From Muribaculaceae bacterium (lineage in GTDB: Bacteria > Bacteroidota > Bacteroidia > Bacteroidales > Muribaculaceae): DNA of 49,020 bases. The translations under genes were made by a program, and so were the position numbers. Below are positions 10,091-18,749 of the stretch, piece after piece (within the stretch, counting starts at the first letter, position 1; each line of letters starts with the position of its first letter). The notes beneath the pieces were generated by a model, which was not told the origin of the DNA, searched no databases, and saw only the letters and a list, made by a program, of their open reading frames with translations. The stretch covers positions 1 through 49,020 of the forward strand of contig VSPD01000018.1 of the NCBI GenBank assembly GCA_009775125.1. The letters are read 5' to 3'.

Positions 10091-10112
10091 GACCCCGGCA
10101 TTGGTCGGGGTC
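10091..10112 (+). terminator. Hairpin after the surface-protein operon
   Basis: GACCCCG (10091-10097) pairs perfectly with CGGGGTC (10106-10112) across an 8-nt loop, 70 bp after the stop codon of the barrel gene. Only a weak T-rich stretch (GTGTTTGT) follows, so this is a plausible rather than textbook Rho-independent terminator. Confidence 0.55.
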
Positions 10113-10651
10113 GTGTTTGTAAAATAGCTGTTTCAGTTGTAATGCCTATTGAAGAGTTTAACGTGGATACTCGAAAATGTAATTCCAAAATCAAAACTTG
10201 ATCAACTTTTTTCGACGGGCTTACATTGCATTTAAGTTCAGTTCAAGTCGGGTAATATATCCCCGAATCGAACTGAACTTGTATATATAAACCACCGAAA
10301 AGAAAAACGCCAATGGGAAAAAGGCTGGTAAGAAGACAAACGCCGCCGTGTCTTATTCGGGTAGTTTGTGCTGACTGTGTGGGGGAACAAGGTGGAACCG
10401 AGCGAGAGAAAGGCTACCCCACTGCCATGATTATGTTAAAGAAAGTTAATAAATCTAGATTCGGTTTATTCAGTTGGATTTGCGGTGGTTCAACAGGATT
10501 GAAACGTCGACTTTTTCGAGGCTCGCTGACAATTTGCTGAAAAATGCAAAAGAGAACCGCAAGCAATTGATTTTCGTTGGTGTATTACATTTTTGATACA
10601 CCAACGAAATAATTTTGCAGTGAGTACAAAATTAGCCACTTATGGAAAAAT
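10113..10651. other. Non-coding, palindrome-rich spacer
   Basis: No supported gene. It holds an 11-bp perfect inverted repeat (AAGTTCAGTTC at 10234-10244 with GAACTGAACTT at 10270-10280, with further inner pairing TCGGG/CCCGA). A GTGGGG/CCCCAC pair lies at 10379-10384/10417-10422, and a 14-bp hairpin at 10572-10609. A 75-aa open frame at 10313-10540 has no recognisable domain and is not called. The structures could belong to an RNA or to remnants of mobile DNA next to the IS element. Confidence 0.45.
10572..10609. repeat. Perfect 14-bp inverted repeat beside the IS remnant
   Basis: TTTCGTTGGTGTAT (10572-10585) is the exact reverse complement of ATACACCAACGAAA (10596-10609), with a 10-nt loop. 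It lies 43 bp upstream of the IS982-type end and could act as a bidirectional terminator or be a second small element. Confidence 0.6.
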
Positions 10652-11070
10652 ACGCGAGTTCGGGATAAGGAATGCCTTGTTGTTTTGTCGCTCTCGCTAT
10701 GTTTCTTAAATCGGCTTGCTTCGGAAAGTGTTCCGGCATCAGTTTTGTAGACAGCACCTGTATAGCGGTAGTCCACAATAAACGCCAATTCTCCATGAAG
10801 GTGTTCCAGGAAATTGCCGAGAAAGGCAAGAGCACAATGGGATGGTATGTTGGATTCAAGCTGCATCTGCTGTGCAATGAGAAGGGTGTGATTGTCAACT
10901 TCGTATTGACGAAGGCCAATGTAGATGACCGCAACGAGAATGTTATTGACACGCTGACAGACAAGGCGTTTGGAAAATCGTATGCGGATAAAGGCTATAT
11001 TTCTCAATCGCTTTTCGGATATGCGTTTTTATAATGGTGGAATTTTACTCTGCATATCCCGAACTCGCGT
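10652..11070 (+). mobile_element. Internally deleted IS982-family element with intact terminal inverted repeats
   Basis: The element is bounded by perfect 16-bp inverted repeats: ACGCGAGTTCGGGATA at 10652-10667 and its reverse complement at 11055-11070. Like other IS982-family ends they begin with AC. The 419-bp interior carries only part of a transposase. An intact family member is about 1 kb, so this copy has lost both N- and C-terminal coding sequence while keeping its ends. It is therefore MITE-like and could be moved in trans by a full-length relative. No obvious target-site duplication is seen in the flanks. Confidence 0.8.
10672..11034 (+). pseudogene. IS982-family transposase fragment
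   Basis: A 120-aa remnant of a DDE transposase. It retains FVDSTCIAVVHN (the region of a catalytic Asp), the family-typical KGKSTMGWYVGFKLHLLCNEKG, VDDRNENV and YADKGYIS (the second Asp region). It then ends after SLFGYAFL. About the first 100 residues and the C-terminal part with the catalytic Glu expected for the family are missing. The ATG is only the first one in frame, not a true gene start. It lies wholly inside the 16-bp inverted repeats and is presumably inactive. Confidence 0.8.
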
Positions 11071-11132
11071 TATTACATTAATAGTTGCTGAAAAGTCAGC
11101 CGCTTGACATATTTTATGATGTATGGCAACTC

Positions 11133-11789
11133 TTATTTTTTACTAACCGCATGATTGTAAAATAGGTTAATGAGAAAATATGCAATTCCAAACAATGCGC
11201 CCCCACACATATAGCCATGCACATCTCCATCATGAGATATAGCCAGAAACGCGCCGCCTATTGCACAAAGCAGCACATATCCAAAGGATTCTAATATTAG
11301 CTGAAATATTTTATTATCGACAATTATACGGAAATAAATTAAGGCGAGTTCATTGAGGGGGATATTTTGCCCTGTGGATTTCATGTAGGCGTAGTACGGC
11401 TCTTTGGGCCTGTATTTTTTCTCATCCGCATCCTCGCCAATATCAAATCTATCGATGTTTTCAGCGTGTAGAATTTCCGACAAAGCAGCGGCTTTTCTGA
11501 ACCCTAATGGCAGTAACTCACTGGAACACCATTCCGGCAGTTCCATATCAGGATAATCATCATCACGAACAACAATGACTTCGTCACTTCCATATTGCGT
11601 AATTGCATACGCAAGACCGTCATTTGTATATATGGGTTGAACATCAGCAGTGAAAAAATCAGAACATTTGATAACTACGGAGCCTAATGCTGTTTTCATC
11701 TCTATATCGTATAGGCCTTGTTCTGTTCGTTCATCGCATTGTTCTCTAAATAATCGATGAGCCCTTATGGTTGGCGAGTAGTAACTCAT
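11133..11789 (-). CDS. Hypothetical protein with C-terminal membrane segments
   Basis: A 218-aa protein of no family I recognise. The frame is open upstream through the tRNA-Val gene, so the start is placed at the ATG at 11789 (MSYYSPTIRAHRLF), after the tRNA. Residues 1-150 are soluble and acidic, with a dense DEVIVVRDDDYPDMELPEW segment. Residues about 165-212 hold two hydrophobic stretches (FGYVLLCAIGGAFLAI and GGALFGIAYFLINLFYN) separated by a short His/Asp loop, suggesting a hairpin anchor at the C-terminus. No partner gene is apparent, since its neighbours are an IS remnant and tRNAs. Translation of the whole ORF is likely, but no function can be assigned. Confidence 0.6.
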   Translation of the reverse strand: MSYYSPTIRAHRLFREQCDERTEQGLYDIEMKTALGSVVIKCSDFFTADVQPIYTNDGLAYAITQYGSDEVIVVRDDDYPDMELPEWCSSELLPLGFRKAAALSEILHAENIDRFDIGEDADEKKYRPKEPYYAYMKSTGQNIPLNELALIYFRIIVDNKIFQLILESFGYVLLCAIGGAFLAISHDGDVHGYMCGGALFGIAYFLINLFYNHAVSKK

Positions 11790-11857
11790 ATCACAATATA
11801 CGGTTGAATAATAACAAACAAAGGCGGGAGTTGTATCTCTCGCCTTCGCAGGTTTTG

Positions 11858-11932
11858 TGATCCATATTGGATTCGAACCAATGACCTCTTCCCTGTCAAG
11901 GAAGCGCTCTAAACCAACTGAGCTAATGGATC
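11858..11932 (-). tRNA. tRNA-Val (GAC)
   Basis: Minus-strand cloverleaf. The acceptor stem GATCCAT pairs perfectly with ATGGATC. The D arm contains AGCTCAGTTGGT. The anticodon stem CTTCC/GGAAG closes the 7-nt loop TTGACAG, giving anticodon GAC. The T arm ATTGG-TTCGAAT-CCAAT is perfect. CCA is not encoded. Confidence 0.92.
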
Positions 11933-11955
11933 TTTTTATGTCTTGTGGTTTCTTG

Positions 11956-12029
11956 TGATCCCGTTGGGATTCGAACCCAAGACCCACAGCTTAGAAGGCT
12001 GTTGCTCTATCCAGCTGAGCTACGGAACC
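11956..12029 (-). tRNA. tRNA-Arg (TCT)
   Basis: Minus-strand cloverleaf. The acceptor stem is GGTTCCG/CGGGATC with two G-U pairs. The anticodon stem ACAGC/GCTGT encloses CTTCTAA, giving anticodon TCT. The T arm is TTGGG-TTCGAAT-CCCAA. It lies 23 bp upstream of tRNA-Val on the same strand, so the two are probably one transcript. Confidence 0.92.
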
Positions 12030-12102
12030 ATTTTGAGGCACAAAATTAGAATTTTTTTATGAGTTTTGCAACTTTTGGATGTGTTTTTCGCTAAAAAAGA
12101 AA

Positions 12103-12129
12103 AAAATCCATGGTTGTGCCATGGATTTT
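12103..12129 (-). terminator. Rho-independent terminator of trxA
   Basis: AAAATCCATGG (12103-12113) pairs with CCATGGATTTT (12119-12129) around a 5-nt loop. On the minus strand the stem runs into a long T tract. It lies 26 bp beyond the trxA stop. Confidence 0.85.
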
Positions 12130-12155
12130 CTATGCTGAATGTTGTGTCCGGAAGG

Positions 12156-12473
12156 TTAGTATTCGTCGGATTTTGTGGTCTGGTGGTCGTTGATCTTGCG
12201 TTCGAGCTCATCGGCTTGCTGAACGCCTACTGCGCGCCATACGGCTTCGCCGTTTTTAAACATGATGAGTGTGGGCACAGACTGTACGCGGTAGGCCATG
12301 GCCAGGTCGCGGTTTTTGTCGATGTCGATTTTAATGATGTTGGCTTTGTCGCCCACGCGCTGTTTCACGTCTTCGAGGATGGGGGCCTGTGCACGGCAGG
12401 GGCCGCACCATGTGGCGAAGAAGTCGACCAATGTGGGTTTGTCCTGATTTATAAGGGTTTTGAAATCGTCCAT
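12156..12473 (-). CDS. trxA: Thioredoxin
   Basis: A 105-aa protein with the classical active site WCGPC (Cys23 and Cys26), the preceding VDFFAT strand, the conserved Asp/Lys region, and the cis-proline motif SVPTLIMFKNGE. It is a cytoplasmic disulfide reductase acting with thioredoxin reductase. The frame extends further upstream, but the ATG at 12473 (MDDFKTLINQDKP) gives the normal thioredoxin length. It follows rmlC on the same strand with a 68-bp gap and ends at a strong terminator, so the two are probably cotranscribed. Confidence 0.95.
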   Translation of the reverse strand: MDDFKTLINQDKPTLVDFFATWCGPCRAQAPILEDVKQRVGDKANIIKIDIDKNRDLAMAYRVQSVPTLIMFKNGEAVWRAVGVQQADELERKINDHQTTKSDEY

Positions 12474-12541
12474 AATAATATTAGGTTTGTTTGTTTTTAC
12501 CTTAGTAACAACCGTGATGCCGTTTTTGTTGGAGCAAACTC

Positions 12542-13105
12542 TTATTTCTCGCCGCGTTTGATAAGCTCCATGGCTTGGTCGAAGGAGAGTGCGCCGGAGT
12601 CGCGGGCCGACAGAAGGAGCTCGCATCCGGGGTCGGGCCAGTTCACGGCCAGGGTGGGGTCGTCGAAGCGAATGGTGATTTCGGCTTGCGGAGCGTAGAC
12701 GTTGTCGACACGGTATTGGAACTGGGCGATGTCGCTGAGCACGATGAATCCGTGGGCGAAGCCTCGCGGCACGAACATCTGCATGGCGTTGTCTTCGGAT
12801 AGCTCTACGGCGATATGACGGCCGAATGTGGGCGAGTCGGGACGCATGTCAACGGCCACGTCTACGACTTTGCCGCGCGACACTCTCACGAGTTTGGCCT
12901 GGCTCCACTCTCCGAGTTGCATATGCAGCCCGCGGAGCACGCCGCGGCTCGACAGCGATTCGTTGGCCTGAACAAAGTTTACGCCGGGGATGGCCGCGTC
13001 GAATTCGGCTTGTTTGAATGTTTCCATGAAATATCCGCGGGCGTCGCCGTGTTTTACAGGGCGGATAAGCACCACGCCTTCAATGTCGGTCTTTATAAAC
13101 TCCAT
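12542..13105 (-). CDS. rfbC: dTDP-4-dehydrorhamnose 3,5-epimerase
   Basis: A 187-aa cupin-fold enzyme (RmlC family). It epimerises C3 and C5 of dTDP-4-keto-6-deoxyglucose on the way to dTDP-L-rhamnose. Seen in the sequence are the RGYFMETF N-terminal motif, the ASRGVLRGLHMQ-like active-site segment (here SLSSRGVLRGLH, catalytic base His61), the strand KVVDVAVDMRPDSPTFG, and FVPRGFAHGFIVLSD. The ATG at 13105 is chosen because an upstream in-frame ATG at 13135 lies inside the divergent promoter. The other rml genes are not in the window; the divergent neighbour is also a sugar-nucleotide enzyme. Confidence 0.93.
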   Translation of the reverse strand: MEFIKTDIEGVVLIRPVKHGDARGYFMETFKQAEFDAAIPGVNFVQANESLSSRGVLRGLHMQLGEWSQAKLVRVSRGKVVDVAVDMRPDSPTFGRHIAVELSEDNAMQMFVPRGFAHGFIVLSDIAQFQYRVDNVYAPQAEITIRFDDPTLAVNWPDPGCELLLSARDSGALSFDQAMELIKRGEK

Positions 13106-13117
13106 AGTAGATTTTGT

Positions 13118-13149
13118 TTTGCAAATTTTTTGCAAATTTAATAATTTTG
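13118..13149 (+). promoter_or_regulatory. Promoter of the GlmU-like gene (Bacteroidetes type)
   Basis: A TTTG box at 13118-13121 and TAATTTTG at 13142-13149 are separated by 20 bp, close to the TTTG-N19-TAnnTTTG consensus. The start codon follows at 13168. On the other strand TAAATTTG (13140 down to 13133) is a matching -7 box for rfbC, so the 62-bp spacer is a divergent promoter. Confidence 0.75.
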
Positions 13150-13167
13150 CACAAAAATAAGAAAAAC

Positions 13168-14217
13168 ATGTTTCAAAATCTTCCTGATTATATCCTTGTT
13201 GACAATGAGGACACCCGGCTCAATCTTCTGCCGATGACTTATACTCGCCCTGTTTCGGGCTTGCGTGTGGGAATCACCACTATACGTGAGAAGTGGGAAC
13301 GGCTGAAAGGCGCGCCGGCTGCCGTGCGCACTGTCGACTATCTTTCCGAAAAATTTCCGTGCAATGCCGCCGAGGGCGCCGAGGAGATAGATTCCGCTAC
13401 GGTGCTGGGCATTGGCCGCATCGAGAATCTCTGGGATATCTTCATGCTGAACGGCCGGGCCATTGTGGCCGACTTCGAGGCTCTTACGCAAGGACGCGTG
13501 TCGGCGCCGTTGAGCCGGACCAATACTGTGGTTGGCGACCCGTCGCTGATTTTTCTCGAAGAAGGAGCCGTGGTGGAAGGTGCGTTTCTCAACACTACTC
13601 ACGGCCCGATTTATGTCGGGGCGCATGCCGAGATTATGGAGGGCGCGGCTCTGCGCGGACCGGTGGCCCTGTGCGAGCACGCTGTGGTGAACATGGGCGC
13701 CAAGATTTATCCCGGCACTACCATCGGCCCCTGGTGCAAGGTTGGCGGCGAGCTCAACAATGTGGTGATGCAGGGCTACTCCAACAAGGCGCACGATGGT
13801 TTCCTGGGCAATGCCGTGATTGGCGAGTGGTGTAATATAGGGGCCGGATGCACGGCCTCGAATCTCAAAAATGACTATACGGAGATAAAGCTGTGGAATT
13901 ACCCCGCGCAGCGTTTTTTGCGCACCGGGCTGCAATTCTGCGGCGTGATTATGGGCGACCACTCGAAATGCGGCATCAATACGATGCTCAACACCGCCAC
14001 GGTGCTCGGCGTTGGGGTGAATATCCACGGCAGCGGCTTTCCGCGCCCGTTTGTTGCTTCGTTCAGCGAGAGCGGCGGAGCGGGATATGTGGATGTGTCG
14101 ATGACGAAGTTTTTCGACATAGCCTCGCGCATGATGGCGCGCCGCGGTATTGAGCTCTCCGATGCCGACCGCCGCATTTTCCATGCCGTGCGGGAGTTTG
14201 CACAGCAGTTTCGTTAA
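13168..14217 (+). CDS. GlmU-like sugar-phosphate nucleotidyltransferase (alternative Bacteroidetes GlmU)
   Basis: A 349-aa protein beginning MFQNLPDYILVDNEDTRLNL; ATG 13168 lies 18 bp after the -7 box. The N-terminal half is a divergent nucleotidyltransferase domain in which LLPMTYTRPVSGLRVGITTIREKW replaces the usual GxGTRM loop. From about residue 145 come hexapeptide left-handed beta-helix repeats (IYVGAHAEIMEGAALRGPVALCEHAVVNMGAKIYPGTTIGPWCKVGGE), ending in acetyltransferase-like segments (GDHSKCGINTMLNTATVLGVGVNI). This matches the Bacteroidetes alternative GlmU family, thought to make UDP-GlcNAc for the cell wall. The exact substrate cannot be read from sequence; glucose-1-phosphate thymidylyltransferase activity is the alternative. 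A hairpin follows directly. Confidence 0.85.
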   Translation: MFQNLPDYILVDNEDTRLNLLPMTYTRPVSGLRVGITTIREKWERLKGAPAAVRTVDYLSEKFPCNAAEGAEEIDSATVLGIGRIENLWDIFMLNGRAIVADFEALTQGRVSAPLSRTNTVVGDPSLIFLEEGAVVEGAFLNTTHGPIYVGAHAEIMEGAALRGPVALCEHAVVNMGAKIYPGTTIGPWCKVGGELNNVVMQGYSNKAHDGFLGNAVIGEWCNIGAGCTASNLKNDYTEIKLWNYPAQRFLRTGLQFCGVIMGDHSKCGINTMLNTATVLGVGVNIHGSGFPRPFVASFSESGGAGYVDVSMTKFFDIASRMMARRGIELSDADRRIFHAVREFAQQFR

Positions 14218-14219
14218 GC

Positions 14220-14248
14220 AGGAACACAATCCGGAGGATTGTGTTCCT
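14220..14248 (+). terminator. Perfect hairpin after the GlmU-like gene
   Basis: AGGAACACAATCC (14220-14232) pairs with GGATTGTGTTCCT (14236-14248) around GGA. It lies between convergent genes and may terminate both. The same unit recurs near 28.3 kb, so it also belongs to a dispersed repeat family. Confidence 0.7.
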
Positions 14249-14252
14249 ATTC

Positions 14253-15647
14253 TTATAATGAGTTCCAGCCTCCGCCGAGAGCTTTGTAGAGGTTGATGAG
14301 GGCGAGGTATTCGTCGCGCAGGGCGTTGTTCACGCCAATCTGGGCGTCGAAGAAACGCCGCTGGGCATCGAGCACGTCGAGATAGGCGAGTGTGCCGGCC
14401 CGGTATTGCAGGCGAGCAAGTTCGACGTATTTGCGTGCCGCTTCGCTAAGTTCCGAGCGCAGGGCCGCGGCTTCGTGTACTTTGCGGTATGTGATTATGG
14501 CGTCGCTCACTTCGGTGAAGGCTTCCATCACGGTCTGTTCGTAATCGTATCGGGCACGGTCGCATGCCGCGATTGAGGCCTGGTATTTGCGTTTTTTGCG
14601 TCCGAAATCGAAGATTGTGCCGGTAATGTTGCCCAGAGCGTAGGTGAATGGCGATTTGAAGAAATGCGACAGGTCGTCGTTTTCAAGTCCGCCGGTGAAG
14701 GCTATTCTAAGCGAGGGGAAACGGTCGGCATATGTGAGGCCAACATTGGCCATGGCGGCGGCAAGGCGCAGTTCGGCGGCGCGGATGTCGGGGCGGCGTT
14801 TCAGAAGCTCCGATGGCACTCCGGCCGGGAGGTCGGCTGGCAAGGTGATGTCGAGGTCGAGCGATCCCATGGCTACGTGTTCGCCGGGGTATTCGCCCAT
14901 GAGCAGGGTGAGGGCGTTGCGGCATATGGCGATGCGGCGTTCGAGATCGGGGACGAGCGATGCCGCCGATGCGTATTCCACTTTTGCCTGCTGGAACACT
15001 GTTTCGGAAGTGAGGCCGCCTTCGAAGCGGAGGCGTGCCTGTTCGAGGGCTTCGAGGCGTGTGGCGAGAGTGCGGCGCACGATGGTGAGTTCGTTGTCGA
15101 GGGCGAGGAGCCTGAAATAGGTGGAGGCGGCCTCGGAAATCAAAGTCATGCGCATGGCGCGGAGGTCCTCGCGCGACGCCTCAAACTTGGCCTTTCCTTG
15201 CTTGCGGGCCCATGACAGCGCGCCCCACAGGTTTATTTCCCAAGCCACGGTGGCTTTCAGAGAATACTCGGGGTCTTTCTTAAAGGCCTCGCCGTAGTAG
15301 TCGTTGGTTTCATGTGTTGCGCCGGCGATGCCGGTCACGGTGGGCGTGAGGTTGAGTTTGTCAATGCCATAGAGTTGGCGCAATTCTTCGACAGTGGCCG
15401 CCGCTTTTAGGATGTCGCGGTTGTGGTCGAGCGTATGGCGGATGATGCCGCACAGAGTGGTGTCGGCATAGAATTCCCACCATTCGAGGTCGGCTATTGT
15501 GGTGCTGTCGGGGCTTACGGCTCCGACATAATTATCGGGAAGGTCGACATCCGGCTTGGCCACATGCCCAAGGCCGGAGCAAGCCGACTGGATAAGGGCA
15601 AGCGACAAGAGGGCGATGCCCGACAGTATGCAGGTGAATGATTTCAT
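14253..15647 (-). CDS. TolC/OprM-family outer-membrane efflux lipoprotein
   Basis: A 464-aa outer-membrane channel of the NodT/OprM type. The signal peptide ends in a lipobox (LIQSAC), predicting lipidation at Cys23. Two OEP repeats follow, with long alpha-helical segments (for example the EELRQLYGIDKLNLTPTVTG and RLRFEGGLTSETVFQQAKVEYASA regions), the characteristic LLKRRPDIRAAE motif near residue 285, and the C-terminal YRAGTLAYLDVLDAQRRFFDAQ. It forms the exit duct for the RND pump encoded just upstream. Its ATG overlaps the pump stop by 4 bp (ATGA), indicating translational coupling in one operon. Confidence 0.93.
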   Translation of the reverse strand: MKSFTCILSGIALLSLALIQSACSGLGHVAKPDVDLPDNYVGAVSPDSTTIADLEWWEFYADTTLCGIIRHTLDHNRDILKAAATVEELRQLYGIDKLNLTPTVTGIAGATHETNDYYGEAFKKDPEYSLKATVAWEINLWGALSWARKQGKAKFEASREDLRAMRMTLISEAASTYFRLLALDNELTIVRRTLATRLEALEQARLRFEGGLTSETVFQQAKVEYASAASLVPDLERRIAICRNALTLLMGEYPGEHVAMGSLDLDITLPADLPAGVPSELLKRRPDIRAAELRLAAAMANVGLTYADRFPSLRIAFTGGLENDDLSHFFKSPFTYALGNITGTIFDFGRKKRKYQASIAACDRARYDYEQTVMEAFTEVSDAIITYRKVHEAAALRSELSEAARKYVELARLQYRAGTLAYLDVLDAQRRFFDAQIGVNNALRDEYLALINLYKALGGGWNSL

Positions 15648-18600
15648 TTATTGTTTTTTCTTTTTTTTACGAATTTTGTGATTTCGACAAAGAAGAAGGG
15701 TACATATATGATGCCGATGGTGATGGCGGCCAGCATGCCGAAGAATACTCCGGTGCCGATGTCGCGTCGTGCGGCCGAGCCGGGGCCGGAGGCCATGACA
15801 AGCGGCAGCAGGCCAAGCATGAATGCGAGCGATGTCATCACGATCGGGCGGAAGCGCATGCGCGCCGCGTTGAGGGCCGCTGTGGCTATCGCGGTGCCTT
15901 TGTCGACTTCCTCTTTTGCAAATTCCACGATAAGGATGGCGTTTTTGGCCACGAGGCCCACGAGCATCACGAGTCCAATCTGGAAATATACGCAATTGTC
16001 GAGTCCGCAGAGCCATATGCCGAGGTAGGCGCCTACTCCGGCCACGGGCAGCGACAGGATTACGGCCAGAGGCACCGACCAGCTCTCGTAGAGCGCGGCG
16101 AGGAATAGGAATACGAACAGGAAGGCCAGCCCGAGCACCATGGCGGTGTTTCCGCTCTCGTGCTTTTCCTGGTATGACAGGCCGCTCCATTCCACGCCTA
16201 TGTTTTCGGGCAGGCGAGTTTTCACGATTTGCTCGAGCGCGGCCATGGCCTGGCCGGTGCTGTGGCCCGACGCGGCCTCGCCGGAAATAGTGGCCGATGT
16301 GAACATGTTGAACCGGGATATTGTGCCGGGGCCGGTGGTGAAGCGCGAGGTGCCAAGCGATGTGATGGGCACCATCACGTTTCCTGCTCCACGCACGAAG
16401 TAGAGGTTGAGGTCGTCGCGGTTGGAGCGGTAAGGGGCCTCGGCCTGGATATAGACGCGGTAGATGCGGTTGAACATATTGAAGTCGTTGACGTAGATAG
16501 AGCCGGTGAAAGCCTTCATGGTCGAGAAAATATCGCTTACGGGGATGCCCTGCATCTTGGCCTTGTCGCGGTCCACGTCGAAATATACCTGAGGGATGTC
16601 GGCCTGCATCGATGTGGAGAGCGAGCCGATCACGCCGGTTTGGGCGGCGTAGTGTTTCAATGTGTCCACGGCGTTTTGCAAGTCGGCGTAGGTGGCGTCG
16701 CCACGGGCTTCAAGCACCATCTCGAAGCCGCCCGACGAACCGAGGCCGGGGATAATGGCCGGAGAGAATATATAGACGTTGCTTTCGGGATATTGGGCGA
16801 GATGCTCGCGGATGCGTTCGCGTATCTTGCCTATGTCCTCGGTCTTGCGGTCGTCCCAAGGCTTGAGTATGACGGTGAGCTGCGCGTGGGCCGAATTTGT
16901 GCCTACACGAGGTGACGAACCGGTGACATTGAGCACGTATTCCACATCGGGGTCGTCCATGAGATAGCGCATGGCGCGTTCCGTTACCTCGCGGCTGCGC
17001 TCAATCGTGGCGCCTTCGGGCAATTCGAGCTCTACGGTGAAATAGCCCTGGTCTTCCTGCGTCATGAAACTTGTGGGGATAAGCTCGTTCATAAGCCAGA
17101 TAAAAATCAGAGACACGCCAAAGGCCGCATACATGCGTTTGGGAGCGTGGATGGCTTTGGCTATGAGCCGGCCATAGGTCGTGTTGCCCTTGTTGAGCCA
17201 AGAGTTTATGGCGCGGAAAAGACGCGGCTTTTCTTTGCCCGATTCGGGGCGGAGGAGACGCGAGCACATCACGGGGGTGAGCGTGAGGGCGACGATGGTG
17301 GATATTATCACCGACACGGCTATGGTGATGGTGAACTGGCGGTAAAGCTGTCCGGTGATGCCCGGAAGGAAACTTACGGGCACGAACACCGCGCAGAGCA
17401 CCAGCGACATAGCCACCAAGGCGCTGCCAAGGTTTTTCATGGCCTTGGCCGTGGCTTCATATGGCGAGATATGTTCGGAATTCATTATGCGGTCGACATT
17501 CTCAACCACCACGATGGCGTCGTCGACCACGATGCCGATGGCCAGGATAAGCCCAAGGAGGGTGAGCATGTTGAGCGAGAAGCCAAAGATGAGCATCACG
17601 CCGAATGTGCCCACAAGCGAGATGGGCACCGCTATGACGGGGATGAGCGTGGCGCGCCAGTTTTGCAACGACAGGAACACGATGAGGATTACGAGCACCA
17701 GCGCCTCGGCAAATGTGCGGTAGACGTGGTGAATCGACTCCGAAATATAGGTGGTCATGTCGAACGGAATATCGTAGGATATGCCTTCGGGGAAATTGCG
17801 CGCGATAAGTTTCATCTCTTTCTTCACGGCCTCGGCCACATCGATGGCGTTGGCGCCGGGGAGCATGTTGATGTTTATCACCGCCGCGTTGCCGCCGTTG
17901 ATGCCGCTTTCGGTGGAGTAACTCGATGCTTCGAGCGACACGCGGGCCACGTCTTTGAGGCGGATGATAGCACCGTCGGTGCCGGCGCGTATCACGATAT
18001 CCTCAAACTCGGCCACCGACGACAGGCGTCCGCGCGCGATAATAGGCATGGTCAGGTCGATGCCCGTGGCCGGAGCCTGGCCGAGCACGCCGGCTGCCGA
18101 CTCGCGGTTCTGGTCTTTGAGCGCGTTCTGTATGTCCTTTACGGTGAGGCCAAGGTTGGCAAGTTTGTCGGGCGACACCCATATCTGCATGGCGTAATAG
18201 CGTCCGCCCACGTTCGACACGCTGCCTACGCCGGGGATGCGGCGGATGGGGTCGATTACGTTCAGCGTGGTATAGTTGCTGAGGTATATCTCGTCAAATT
18301 TGGGGTCGTTGGACTGTATCGTTATCGTCATAAGGCGGCTTGCCGTCTCCTTAGACACGGAAATGCCGTTTTGCACCACTTCCGCAGGCAGGCGCGACTC
18401 GGCCTTCTTGACACGGTTCTGGATGTCGACGGCGGCAAGCTCGGGGTCGGTGTCGATGTCAAACGACACCAGGGCGTTGAATCCGCCGGCATTGGAGCAC
18501 GACGAGTTCATATATATCATGCCCGGCGTGCCGTTGAGCTCCTGCTCGATGGGAGTGGCCACGGCCTGGGTCACGGTCTGGGCGTCGGCGCCGGGATAGG

Positions 18601-18745
18601 AAGCCGAGATGCGCACCACCGGGGGCGTGATTTGCGGGTACTGGTCGATAGGCAGGCTTGCCAGACCGATAGCGCCCACTATGAATATCACGATCGACAG
18701 TACGATCGAGAATACGGGATGTTCGAGAAAAAAGTTACGGTTCAT
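15644..18745 (-). CDS. RND drug-efflux transporter, HAE1 (AcrB-like)
   Basis: A 1033-aa inner-membrane proton-driven pump of usual AcrB length. Features include the N-terminal FFLEHPVFSIVLSIVIFIVGAI helix, the periplasmic porter domains, and the TM4 proton-relay motif AIGIVVDDAIVVVENVDRIM containing the paired Asp residues. FMTQEDQGYFTVELELPEGA opens the second periplasmic loop, and GLVAKNAILIVEFAKE lies near the C-terminus. The motifs are of the hydrophobe/amphiphile (HAE1) type rather than the metal (HME) type, so it is predicted to expel drugs, bile salts or dyes. It starts 4 bp after the adaptor gene and overlaps the channel gene. Confidence 0.95.
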   Translation of the reverse strand: MNRNFFLEHPVFSIVLSIVIFIVGAIGLASLPIDQYPQITPPVVRISASYPGADAQTVTQAVATPIEQELNGTPGMIYMNSSCSNAGGFNALVSFDIDTDPELAAVDIQNRVKKAESRLPAEVVQNGISVSKETASRLMTITIQSNDPKFDEIYLSNYTTLNVIDPIRRIPGVGSVSNVGGRYYAMQIWVSPDKLANLGLTVKDIQNALKDQNRESAAGVLGQAPATGIDLTMPIIARGRLSSVAEFEDIVIRAGTDGAIIRLKDVARVSLEASSYSTESGINGGNAAVININMLPGANAIDVAEAVKKEMKLIARNFPEGISYDIPFDMTTYISESIHHVYRTFAEALVLVILIVFLSLQNWRATLIPVIAVPISLVGTFGVMLIFGFSLNMLTLLGLILAIGIVVDDAIVVVENVDRIMNSEHISPYEATAKAMKNLGSALVAMSLVLCAVFVPVSFLPGITGQLYRQFTITIAVSVIISTIVALTLTPVMCSRLLRPESGKEKPRLFRAINSWLNKGNTTYGRLIAKAIHAPKRMYAAFGVSLIFIWLMNELIPTSFMTQEDQGYFTVELELPEGATIERSREVTERAMRYLMDDPDVEYVLNVTGSSPRVGTNSAHAQLTVILKPWDDRKTEDIGKIRERIREHLAQYPESNVYIFSPAIIPGLGSSGGFEMVLEARGDATYADLQNAVDTLKHYAAQTGVIGSLSTSMQADIPQVYFDVDRDKAKMQGIPVSDIFSTMKAFTGSIYVNDFNMFNRIYRVYIQAEAPYRSNRDDLNLYFVRGAGNVMVPITSLGTSRFTTGPGTISRFNMFTSATISGEAASGHSTGQAMAALEQIVKTRLPENIGVEWSGLSYQEKHESGNTAMVLGLAFLFVFLFLAALYESWSVPLAVILSLPVAGVGAYLGIWLCGLDNCVYFQIGLVMLVGLVAKNAILIVEFAKEEVDKGTAIATAALNAARMRFRPIVMTSLAFMLGLLPLVMASGPGSAARRDIGTGVFFGMLAAITIGIIYVPFFFVEITKFVKKRKNNK

Positions 18746-18749
18746 TGCG

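Noticed and set aside
10313..10540. 75-aa frame in the palindrome-rich spacer
   Set aside because: No domain, no promoter box and odd composition; palindromes overlap it, so RNA or mobile-DNA remnants are as likely.
11790..11987. N-terminal extension of the hypothetical gene through tRNA-Val
   Set aside because: The first 66 codons would be made from the tRNA gene and its leader; a better start exists at 11789.
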